From positions 1,674,001 through 1,738,000 of the forward strand of contig NZ_CP011494.1 in the NCBI RefSeq assembly GCF_001043175.1: a DNA stretch of 64,000 nt, read 5' to 3'. Made by a program: the position numbers and the translations under genes. The first letter of the stretch is position 1, and each line of letters opens with the position of its first letter. The notes under the pieces were generated by a model. The model was not told where the DNA came from, searched no databases, and worked only from the letters and a program-made list of their open reading frames with translations. Source of the stretch: Marinobacter psychrophilus. GTDB taxonomy: Bacteria; Pseudomonadota; Gammaproteobacteria; Pseudomonadales; Oleiphilaceae. This document shows positions 52,173 through 59,448 of this stretch, in pieces.

Positions 52173-52712
52173 ATGTTCTGGGGAGACCAAAGACTCAATC
52201 ATCTGATCATAGGCACGTTGGCGTAGCTGAACAGCCAGCATTACCGAGCTAAAGATCACGAGCAAAAATCCCGCTACTGAAGAGGCCCCCTCACTCATTC
52301 CCATTACAGTTAATGACACGAGCAGTAAGCCGCCATAAACGAAAATAGAAAAATGCGTGAACCAACAATCTATATAGCGAAATACCTTATTCCGACCTAC
52401 GTTGGTGTATTGAAACGTACCATTCTTAAAGGAGATAATCCCAGGAGTTTTTTTAAGCGCGTATATTATTTTTGAACAACCATCATGTTTGACTAATTCG
52501 GCCACATCACTGTAGTTCATCTTAAGGCCATGTATAAGTCTGAAAAGCTCGGTGGTGGAGTGTTTTCTCTCCCTACTGATCGCTTCTTCAAACTTCTCGA
52601 GGAGTTCGGCCTTCACCTTCCTAGCTTGGCCCATGTTGTAAAAAATGAGAGCCATAGTTCCAAACGAAGAAATGGCGCCAAATACACGTTTTGTTGCAAT
52701 ATTAAAGTCCAT
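52164..52712 (-). CDS. Cassette 5: hypothetical membrane protein
   Basis: 182 residues. An N-terminal span, a cytoplasmic helical part (about 30-105) and two spans in the C-terminal third (HFSIFVYGGLLLVSLTVMG and VAGFLLVIFSSVMLAVQL). No family recognised. The ribosome site is weak. Two-span proteins of this kind are common in cassette arrays and sometimes act as membrane effectors; here nothing more can be said. Confidence 0.65.
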   Translation of the reverse strand: MDFNIATKRVFGAISSFGTMALIFYNMGQARKVKAELLEKFEEAISRERKHSTTELFRLIHGLKMNYSDVAELVKHDGCSKIIYALKKTPGIISFKNGTFQYTNVGRNKVFRYIDCWFTHFSIFVYGGLLLVSLTVMGMSEGASSVAGFLLVIFSSVMLAVQLRQRAYDQMIESLVSPEHDN

Positions 52713-52729
52713 TTTTTAAATCTCAGTGA

Positions 52730-52832
52730 AAATAACACCTGCATAAACGGCGGCTTTTACGCAGCAAAGCGGAGAAAAAGCCGTCCGGTGGAGCCTCTTC
52801 GGGCCGGAACGAATTTAATGCATTTGTCAGGC
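52730..52832 (-). repeat. attC site of cassette 4
   Basis: Left core AAATAAC (52730-52736), right core GTCAGGC (52826-52832, one base off GTTAGGC). The outer arms pair (TGCAT-AAA with TTTAATGCA) and the inner arms GGCTTTT / AAAAAGCC. 103 bases. Confidence 0.65.
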
Positions 52833-52833
52833 A

Positions 52834-53397
52834 TTATCTCCATCTAGGGAATACAAGCTTTCCGTGCCTGGCTCTAGGAAAACCATACTTTGGTGCGAAA
52901 TTTCTATACCAGAGTACTTGTCCCCGACAATGTTCGATAAATTTGGAGTCATTCCAAAGCATTTTCATATCTTTTTTGTCTAGCCGTTTTCCAGTTTCTT
53001 CCTTATGCATATCAGAAAAAACCCGACCTGTGTAAGGATTCAGTTTAGGCCACTCTCTAGTTTTGGATTTGTAATGACCATGCGGTACCGACGGGTAGCA
53101 ATCCCTATCACCAATGGTGAACATCCACTGATTCATCATCAGTAATTCAAACCACGGTGGTTCATTGCTTTCAGATTTACTAGTGCCGTCCACTTCATCC
53201 TTGTTAGCGTTCTCGTTTGAATAATCCGATTCTGGATTAGCCGGTTTGCCCTCAGGATTTGATATTCTTGGATCAGCGTCGCGATCATCGGTATCTATTA
53301 ACCAATCAGCAACTTTACACCGCTCACAGTATTCGGAATAGCCAATTATTCCTGTCATAAAGCTTATGTCTGATAGTAGTTTTATATATTGAGACAT
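52834..53397 (-). CDS. Cassette 4: hypothetical protein
   Basis: 187 residues, soluble. A Cys pair (YCERC near residue 23) opens it, then a low-complexity acidic stretch rich in Asn, Glu and Ser (about 45-75), then an aromatic-rich domain with PSVPHGHYKSKTREWPKLNPYTGRVF and a final basic tail. The PHGHYK...NPYTG pattern with conserved His and Lys could be an active site but I know no match. The ATG at 53397 is used, as the upstream in-frame start at 53439 lies in the neighbouring attC. Confidence 0.6.
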   Translation of the reverse strand: MSQYIKLLSDISFMTGIIGYSEYCERCKVADWLIDTDDRDADPRISNPEGKPANPESDYSNENANKDEVDGTSKSESNEPPWFELLMMNQWMFTIGDRDCYPSVPHGHYKSKTREWPKLNPYTGRVFSDMHKEETGKRLDKKDMKMLWNDSKFIEHCRGQVLWYRNFAPKYGFPRARHGKLVFPRWR

Positions 53398-53421
53398 ATA
53401 ACTCTCTGATTTAATTGGGCC

Positions 53422-53519
53422 GCCTAACGCCTCAATCACCGGATTGGTAAAGTTAGCGGATTTTTTGGAGCAAAAAATGTGACTACTTTGGCAAGTCCGA
53501 GTGCATTGACTTGTTATAT
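53422..53519 (-). repeat. attC site of the ParA-SIR2 cassette
   Basis: GCCTAAC (53422-53428) to GTTATAT (53513-53519), 98 bases. The arms align as TCAAT, CAC, CGGA, TTG on both sides with single extra bases on one strand, the extrahelical bases expected in attC. Confidence 0.8.
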
Positions 53520-53529
53520 TCTTTTACAC

Positions 53530-54396
53530 TTACCATTGCCCATTTCTAGTAAGCTCAAATCGAACTCCTTCAACGTCTGTAACGAGGTCAGCTAAGGACA
53601 AGGAAAGCTCTTCATGTCCATTATCTGAAGAGTATTCAACAAATTTAATACGCATAGAAGCTGAAGCAACCTCTAACACATCATTATGAACTTCCCCTTT
53701 AGGTAATGTCATATAATGATATGGCATACGTCCATGTGTAAATTGAAGGTCTTCAAAAAGCTGCCTAATATCAGGGTCATCTGTCCCACAGCCTAGAAAT
53801 AGAAAAGTGTGTGTTAATGCTAGTGATTTTAAAATCTCATAAAATAAAACATACTTAGTCCTAGCTTCGGCATAATCGTTTCTTGTGAAAATAATTTCTG
53901 TTGGGTTATTCGCTGAACCATGTGTCTTGATAATTAGACGCTTATCCCCACCCAATAAATAGTTAGCTATGTCACTACTTGTATGATCTTTGATAACCAC
54001 AGAGCTAGCTGATTCAGAAGAGGCATATGTATCATAAATATTGTCGAAATTTGGGCTTGCTACAATCGATGAATCTAATTTGTAAATTTGCTCATGAATA
54101 GAAGCATGGCGGTAGCCTGAGCGTTGATATTCTTGTTGTACTTTCTCTGTAAAGTCATCAGCTCCCATTCTTTCTTTAATCAACTCACAAGCAGTTAAGA
54201 AGTCTTTTTGGGAAATCAAAGTATTAATATGATCTACATCGGTTAAGTTGCTTACGCAATTCTTTAAAAAGTCTTCCCATGTATCTGGCCTTTTCCCTTT
54301 TGCATTAGTGGAGTTTCTAGAAACACCAGCACCTAAAACTATTACACAACGTCTACGAGCAATTGCATTAATAATCGAGTTATCCCAACTAATCAT
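53530..54396 (-). CDS. Cassette 3b: SIR2-like domain protein
   Basis: 288 residues, almost only a SIR2_2-type domain. NAD-site features are GAGVS at 22-26, the catalytic asparagine in SPNFDNIYD (N116), the catalytic histidine in IIKTHGS (H159), then IIFTRNDY and LFLGCGTDDPDIRQLF (202 onward). Such domains in bacterial defence systems (Thoeris ThsA, DSR, SPARSA) are NADases that starve infected cells. Its ATG overlaps the ParA stop (ATGA), so both proteins are made together. NAD depletion triggered through the ATPase is inferred. Confidence 0.88.
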   Translation of the reverse strand: MISWDNSIINAIARRRCVIVLGAGVSRNSTNAKGKRPDTWEDFLKNCVSNLTDVDHINTLISQKDFLTACELIKERMGADDFTEKVQQEYQRSGYRHASIHEQIYKLDSSIVASPNFDNIYDTYASSESASSVVIKDHTSSDIANYLLGGDKRLIIKTHGSANNPTEIIFTRNDYAEARTKYVLFYEILKSLALTHTFLFLGCGTDDPDIRQLFEDLQFTHGRMPYHYMTLPKGEVHNDVLEVASASMRIKFVEYSSDNGHEELSLSLADLVTDVEGVRFELTRNGQW

Positions 54397-55385
54397 TCAA
54401 ACAACCTCGCATATAACACTTCTGAAATACTATGAAAATATTCACCAGCTTCAGATACCCGTGTATATTGAGAGCCAACTATTCCATCTTGCGCGCCTAA
54501 CGAAAAAACTGGGGCATGGGCTTGCTGTGAGAGAGGCACTACACTACTAAGCGTTGGTATTACACCTAAATCTACATCGCTTTGATTTACATTAAATGCA
54601 GAGCACAGGTTAGCTATTTCATCTTTCTGCTTCTCAATTATTCGCTCAAATGCTTGAACTGGCTGTCTTATACCTCCTTTTGTTTTTGCTTTATACTGTT
54701 GCATCACATAGCCTAGGAATTTTAAGTCCCACGTAATATCTTTATTTTCAATTTGAAAATTGTAACCCTCATCACGGTGGTGTTTAGCTATTGCATCTTC
54801 TAAACTTTGACGCCAGTTATCAAACGAGCTTATTATGTTCCCTACAGCCATTAAGCTAAATATATCCACTGACAATGGCATTAAAAAATAATCTACAGCT
54901 AATAATACCGAGCGATTTAATGCTCCTAAAGATGGCCCCATATCCACTAATACTAAATCATAATTATTTAAACGAGAGAGCAACTCTTTTATAGCATATG
55001 TCGTTTGAAACCCTCTAGACTCTCCATTTCTTGTTGAAGCCCAATCTGTCGCTAATAAATCCTCCCTAATAGATAATTTAGGGTCTCCTACAATTAGGTC
55101 AACTTTAAACCTTTCACTACGAACTATTGTAGGCATCTCAATTGGATAGCCTTGCCCTCTTCGGATAGGCTCATAAAATGAGTCCAAACTATTGTGTTTA
55201 TTATCTAATAATATTTTTTCAAGTTCCTCCTCAGGAAGGAGGTAGGCTGAGGCGTTACATTGTGGATCAGCATCAACAATCAACACTTTCAGTTTTTTAT
55301 TTACAGCCAAGGATGAGGCTAAATTACATATTAATGTTGTTTTACCTACGCCGCCCTTGTTATTAAAAAAACCGATACTTTTCAT
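54393..55385 (-). CDS. Cassette 3a: ParA/MinD-like ATPase
   Basis: 330 residues. It begins with the deviant Walker A NNKGGVGKTT (residues 8-17), followed by VLIVDADPQCN near 34 and DLVLVDMGPSLGALNR near 145. The C-terminal 100 residues, with QQYKAKTKGGIRQPVQAFERI, are longer than in plasmid ParA. No ParB or parS is nearby and the gene sits in an integron cassette with SIR2, so plasmid partition is unlikely. AGGG lies 7 bases before the ATG. I propose a sensor or switch for the SIR2 partner. Confidence 0.88.
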   Translation of the reverse strand: MKSIGFFNNKGGVGKTTLICNLASSLAVNKKLKVLIVDADPQCNASAYLLPEEELEKILLDNKHNSLDSFYEPIRRGQGYPIEMPTIVRSERFKVDLIVGDPKLSIREDLLATDWASTRNGESRGFQTTYAIKELLSRLNNYDLVLVDMGPSLGALNRSVLLAVDYFLMPLSVDIFSLMAVGNIISSFDNWRQSLEDAIAKHHRDEGYNFQIENKDITWDLKFLGYVMQQYKAKTKGGIRQPVQAFERIIEKQKDEIANLCSAFNVNQSDVDLGVIPTLSSVVPLSQQAHAPVFSLGAQDGIVGSQYTRVSEAGEYFHSISEVLYARLFE

Positions 55386-55418
55386 TTTTACCCTTTAAAA
55401 ATTGAATTATAATAAAAA

Positions 55419-55487
55419 ACATAACGTCTGCGTCATGGATGACGAAAAGTGCAGCTTTTTGGCATCCCATGCACGCACTTGTTAGGC
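55419..55487 (-). repeat. attC site of the nuclease cassette
   Basis: ACATAAC (55419-55425) to a perfect GTTAGGC (55481-55487), 69 bases. The arms TGCGT-CATGG-ATG and CATCCCATGCACGCA pair with single unpaired bases, a textbook attC. Confidence 0.88.
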
Positions 55488-55489
55488 TC

Positions 55490-56923
55490 TTATTCAATTA
55501 AACGTGACCATAGATTTTTTAAAATAGTGTAGCTTCGATCTTCTGAATCTTTCTTATATGCTTCGACCATTTCAAAAATGTCATCATCGCCTAGCGCGAG
55601 CATGTAACCACGTCGATCTTTAGCTGTATCAATGCAGCGCTGGTATAGCCTTTCTTTGTTATCAATAGATCGGCATATCAATATCCCTACCTGTCCTCTG
55701 CTTGGTGAAAACCGACCCGCGAGCTGATCAATTTCTGGATTACCTACTTCTTTACCATAATTCTTGCACTCTATGAAAATTAAGGCACATGGATAGTGTA
55801 AAGATAGCCAATAAAAGAAACCGCTCTTAGCTTCATTCGTGTAAGTTATATCAATACGTTTCCTTCCATCGTGAATGTTATGCTGCTTTTTCGGATTGCA
55901 AAGTGAAGGATAAAGTATGACTGAAAGGATTTTTTCAACAAGATCTTCATAACGCCCTGCGGTTTCCTTTCCGGTAGCGAGTGCTTTTAATTCTTCAACT
56001 ATAGGGTCTAAATCGGGAAGATCTATTCCTTCGACTTCTGAAAACTGCTTTTGTGTAAGAGGTGTAGATGGACTGCCTGCTTTCTGATCTTTATATTCTT
56101 GTAGTATTTGCGGCCTAACCTTAGTCTGTTCAACAACTGAGAGTTTATCGTTGCCATACTTTTCCATTAGAGCTTTTTTAGTTACTCGCTCACTTCCATC
56201 TTTAAGAACTTCAACTAAGGAAGAGTGTGCAGCAAGGTGTTCGTGTTGCATTTCAGGAAGTATATAGTGACGGTAATATTCATCATATTGGTAAGTTAAT
56301 CGGTGGCGAACCAATATTTTTGGGACCAAAATAACTTTGCCATATTCAGTCATGGGAAGTGGAATTAGTGATTCTTCCCATGCTTCATTCTGTGGGTTCC
56401 AGATAGGCCCAGAAGCGACATCTGGGGTTAGTGTAATTCCATAGTAAATACACATATCTTGAGTGTACTTTATTAATGGCCCCCGAATGATGTTACTTAC
56501 TGCATCAGAAATCATATCTGTTCCGATACCAGGAATAAGTAATGCAGCGTCCTCTAAATCTTTGAGGAGCCCAGTTACCGCTGCATTACTCTTGCTTAAA
56601 GCTCCCCACACGGTCTCTGCCGAACCAGATCCAAACCCATGACCTCTAGATCTCCCTGATGAATATCCAAGGTGAAACTCGTTTCGCTCACTGAGAGAAG
56701 TAAGTAGTTGCTGAGCTTTTGTATGATTGCCAGAATTAATTAATCGTAAAACAGTATCAAAAAAAGTTTGTAGCATTGACGATAGTTCTGATCCCCACGG
56801 TGATCGTAAAGCTTTTATTGCACAAGGCTCCAGAAATACAGGGAGGTCTGTATCGAGAGGAATATCCACGAAATCCAAATATGGTTGTGTTCTATTTAAT
56901 TTAAAATGCTCTGAAAATTTCAT
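55490..56923 (-). CDS. Cassette 2: protein with C-terminal PD-(D/E)XK-like nuclease motif
   Basis: 477 residues. The C-terminal part has a restriction-endonuclease pattern: an aspartate in GRKRIDITYTN (D358) and E-C-K in LIFIECKNYGKE (E385, K387), followed by EIDQLAGRF, as in Mrr-like enzymes. The first 340 residues are unfamiliar and include a Gly/Ser/Arg-rich stretch (GYSSGRSRGHGFGSG near 98). The ATG at 56923 has GAGGG ahead; 13 more upstream residues are open but fall in the attC. A DNA-cutting defence role is likely, by motif only. Confidence 0.75.
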   Translation of the reverse strand: MKFSEHFKLNRTQPYLDFVDIPLDTDLPVFLEPCAIKALRSPWGSELSSMLQTFFDTVLRLINSGNHTKAQQLLTSLSERNEFHLGYSSGRSRGHGFGSGSAETVWGALSKSNAAVTGLLKDLEDAALLIPGIGTDMISDAVSNIIRGPLIKYTQDMCIYYGITLTPDVASGPIWNPQNEAWEESLIPLPMTEYGKVILVPKILVRHRLTYQYDEYYRHYILPEMQHEHLAAHSSLVEVLKDGSERVTKKALMEKYGNDKLSVVEQTKVRPQILQEYKDQKAGSPSTPLTQKQFSEVEGIDLPDLDPIVEELKALATGKETAGRYEDLVEKILSVILYPSLCNPKKQHNIHDGRKRIDITYTNEAKSGFFYWLSLHYPCALIFIECKNYGKEVGNPEIDQLAGRFSPSRGQVGILICRSIDNKERLYQRCIDTAKDRRGYMLALGDDDIFEMVEAYKKDSEDRSYTILKNLWSRLIE

Positions 56924-56944
56924 TGTTCCCTCAATCTCCGTGGA

Positions 56945-57016
56945 GCCTAACGCCTTGCTCACCGGAAAATTGGGAGCGCAGCGAGTGATTTTTCCGCGTG
57001 CAGCAACTTGTTATGC
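56945..57016 (-). repeat. attC site of the SEFIR cassette
   Basis: GCCTAAC (56945-56951) to GTTATGC (57010-57016), 72 bases. CACCGGAAAA pairs with TTTTCCGCGTG leaving one extra base, and GCCTTGCT with AGCAACTT. The gene stop lies in the right core. Confidence 0.85.
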
Positions 57017-58447
57017 CTTTGTTGCTAATTGTTCATAGCCTAGCAATACCGATGGGCTAAATGAATCAAACTGCCACCTTGGCAACCTATTTCGATCGGT
57101 TTTATAAGCCTCCATCAACTCATTGAGGTCTGTTGGTTTATCTATGCCGAGAAGGCATTTTGATTTTTCAAAGTATGACTTAGATGAAGATCTCGCGAAC
57201 ACCTCAAGTGCGCTGTGAAACCGACCAATATAAACTAAGGTGTCTGGAAACCAGCGGGAGTAAAAATCAGACTGTTGTACTTCGGCTCTCATGAACAATA
57301 TAAAATCAGCTTGCATAAGGTGTCTAAACTCAATCCCTGAATGTTTGCTACGTTGCTCCAGTAGATCAGCATGCAGTGATAGTCGATTCAATTTTAACCG
57401 AGTATTCCTATGCTCCAACGACCTTAAGTGTGCTCGAAAAGCATCGTAACCCACCATCACATCTTTGCCGTAATCGGATTGACCCGGTACATAATATTCT
57501 TGATTCAATAGAAGGTTAACTTCTGAGAACTTTTCATGCTTTATAAGAATGGCTACTAAGTAGAGAAAAAGTTCGTGTGCAATAAACTTGAAGTTGTCGA
57601 AGTCCCATTTACTCCAACTATTCACGCTTTCAGGCTTATTCATATAAGGTATTAATGCCTCGAAAAAACGATGCAATTTCGAAATATTTTCTTCCGTTGG
57701 CGCGTATTGCGCTAACGCTACAAACAAAGAAATAGCTTCATTTCGATACGGGATAAATTTCTCAAGGCTATCTATTACTTGATCGTCAAACTCACCATCT
57801 TTATCTGTAATTCTAAATTTCTCTAGATTACTCACAAATGTCGTCAAATATTCATCTAGAACACCTGATAAAAATGGCTTATTTTCTTTAATTGCTGATA
57901 GCGCTCTTTTGTGGGTTGCAGTAGTCCCTAATGAAATACCTTCTGATTCCTCTAAAAATGACGGTCGCTTTCCTACTTCTGGCCTTGTATAAAGAGGCTT
58001 GTCATATATCCATCGCAATAATTTTTCGAAGTTGTCTGCGTAATTATCAGGCTCACTCAGATCTATATATATCCTAGATTTATAGTATGTTGGTAAAAAT
58101 GCTTTACCTTGATCATCTTTTTCAGGAATGATTGCTACAAATTTTCCTTGCTCCTGATTTTCATATACCTCACGTGAGATGATCTGCGTTTCAGTTCCCA
58201 CACCTCCCGACCGACCATCTGCTTTTGATGCATAAACTTCATCGCATACAATTGCCACTTTTGATATTTCAGGGTCAGTAACCATCTTTTCCATGAAAGC
58301 TACAGAATCATGGCCTTCCTTAAGATCCCACTTATCTAGAATGACATGAATGCCAGATTCGGTTAACTCGTTTGCTAGCTCAATAACCCATTGCTCATGT
58401 GTTGGATTAGACCAACTATAAGATATAAATAATTTTGGGGTTTCCAT
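57011..58447 (-). CDS. Cassette 1: SEFIR/TIR-like domain protein
   Basis: 478 residues. The N-terminus is a SEFIR domain (KLFISYSWSNPTHEQWV at 5-21, then VILDKWDLKEGHD near 35-47 and VAIVCDEVYASKAD), a TIR relative found in bacterial immune-type proteins. About residues 175-478 are helical, with no family I know. TIR-like domains in defence genes often cleave NAD or make signals; SEFIR chemistry in bacteria is less clear. The stop lies in the attC core. The ribosome site is weak (GGAT). Confidence 0.8.
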   Translation of the reverse strand: METPKLFISYSWSNPTHEQWVIELANELTESGIHVILDKWDLKEGHDSVAFMEKMVTDPEISKVAIVCDEVYASKADGRSGGVGTETQIISREVYENQEQGKFVAIIPEKDDQGKAFLPTYYKSRIYIDLSEPDNYADNFEKLLRWIYDKPLYTRPEVGKRPSFLEESEGISLGTTATHKRALSAIKENKPFLSGVLDEYLTTFVSNLEKFRITDKDGEFDDQVIDSLEKFIPYRNEAISLFVALAQYAPTEENISKLHRFFEALIPYMNKPESVNSWSKWDFDNFKFIAHELFLYLVAILIKHEKFSEVNLLLNQEYYVPGQSDYGKDVMVGYDAFRAHLRSLEHRNTRLKLNRLSLHADLLEQRSKHSGIEFRHLMQADFILFMRAEVQQSDFYSRWFPDTLVYIGRFHSALEVFARSSSKSYFEKSKCLLGIDKPTDLNELMEAYKTDRNRLPRWQFDSFSPSVLLGYEQLATKA

Positions 58448-58468
58448 CAGAGTTTAATCCCTTAGTGG

Positions 58469-58475
58469 GCATAAC
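58469..58475 (-). other. Lone core site at the upstream end of the array
   Basis: GCATAAC reads GTTATGC on the minus strand, immediately ahead of the SEFIR gene. It marks the 5' edge of that cassette and would be the join to an attI or to a lost cassette. No matching second core was found up to nrdJb. Confidence 0.5.
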
Positions 58476-58676
58476 AGCGTATTGGACAGCGTCCTTTATG
58501 ATTGAATCATCTGACATCTTCGTTTTCGCCCATCACGATTACGCAGTTTCCAGGCAACTCATCCATAAAACTATTCTAAAAACAGAAAATTATTACCCTT
58601 ACATCGTCAAACTTTGTAATATCACAACGCAATAACGAAGCTGCCACGCGATTACTCAAAATACAAGCTGCTATCC

Positions 58677-58712
58677 AAAAAAAAGGCCCGAAGCAAAACC
58701 CCGGGCCTTTTT
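58677..58712 (-). terminator. Rho-independent terminator after nrdJb
   Basis: AAGGCCCG and CGGGCCTT form an 8-bp stem with an 11-base loop, with A-rich and T-rich flanks on both sides, so it can stop transcripts from either direction. It is 22 bases past the nrdJb stop. Confidence 0.88.
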
Positions 58713-58734
58713 CTCACTTCATTGCGCTATCAAC

Positions 58735-59421
58735 CTAACCACACTTACTATCACCACAATTCAAGCAAGTTGCACAGCCATCCATCACAATTACGGCTTT
58801 GGTGCTGCACTTGCCACACGTGGTGGCGTTGGGTGGGAAGTCACCGGACGTGTCGTCGTTGGTGGCTTTGCTCTGGTTGGCTTCAAAATCAGCCCGCTTT
58901 TCAGCCAGTATGCGCTTGGTGTTGTCGCTCATTTCTTCGCTTTCCATCAGGCCAACGGCCTTCAGGTGCTTTTCAATCACGGCACCAATTTCGGCGACCA
59001 GTGAGGGCATGAACACGCCGCCTTTTTTGAAGTAGCCGCCGTTGGGGTCGTATACCGAGCGCAGTTCTTCCACCAGGAAGGTCAGGTCGCCGCCTTTGCG
59101 GAATACCGCAGAGATGACGCGAGTGAGGGCGATAACCCACTGGAAGTGTTCCATCGACTTGGAGTTGATGAACACTTCGTAGGGCTGGCGGCTTTCGTGG
59201 TCGGTGTCTTCGTTCAGCAGAATGTCATTAATCGTAATGTACATTGCGTGCTCCGCCACCGGCGGTTTGATTTTGTAGGTGGTGCCCAACAAAAACTCTG
59301 GCCGCTCGATGTATTCGTTCATCTTAACGAGCGTGCTTTCTACAGCCGGCGCGGGCTGATTGTTTTCGTCGGCTTTGGTTACCCGATAACCGACGATTTT
59401 GTTGCTAATTTTTACTGTCAT
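58735..59421 (-). CDS. nrdJb: Class II ribonucleotide reductase, NrdJb subunit
   Basis: 228 residues. It corresponds to the C-terminal portion of the vitamin B12-dependent reductase, which is split into two genes here as in Pseudomonas aeruginosa. It begins with a strand segment, has SMEHFQWVIALTRVISAVFRKGGD, and ends with a cysteine-rich tail CGKC...CATCLNCGDSKC that should bind zinc and shuttle electrons to the active site. It lies 27 bases after nrdJa. Confidence 0.9.
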   Translation of the reverse strand: MTVKISNKIVGYRVTKADENNQPAPAVESTLVKMNEYIERPEFLLGTTYKIKPPVAEHAMYITINDILLNEDTDHESRQPYEVFINSKSMEHFQWVIALTRVISAVFRKGGDLTFLVEELRSVYDPNGGYFKKGGVFMPSLVAEIGAVIEKHLKAVGLMESEEMSDNTKRILAEKRADFEANQSKATNDDTSGDFPPNATTCGKCSTKAVIVMDGCATCLNCGDSKCG

Positions 59422-59448
59422 GTCTGTGTTCCTGTGTCGGTTTTCGGA

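Larger units (their letters stand above)
49708..58475 (-). other. Integron cassette array without integrase (CALIN)
   Basis: Seven minus-strand gene units in a row, each followed by an imperfect inverted repeat of 50-103 bases that starts with an RYYYAAC-like and ends with a GTTRRRY-like core. Several repeats fold into paired arms with single unpaired bases, the mark of attC sites. In three units the gene stop codon lies exactly in the GTTA core. Base composition is clearly more AT-rich than the flanks. No integron integrase or clear attI is in the window. The last core, GCATAAC at 58469-58475, closes the array at its upstream end. Confidence 0.8.

Noticed and set aside
54393..55385. ParA gene taken as part of a plasmid partition system
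   Set aside because: No ParB, parS-like repeats or replication gene nearby; it overlaps a SIR2 gene inside an attC-bounded cassette.
58435..58635. 66-codon plus-strand frame overlapping the SEFIR gene start
   Set aside because: It overlaps the start of a strong gene on the other strand and shows no family feature or ribosome site.
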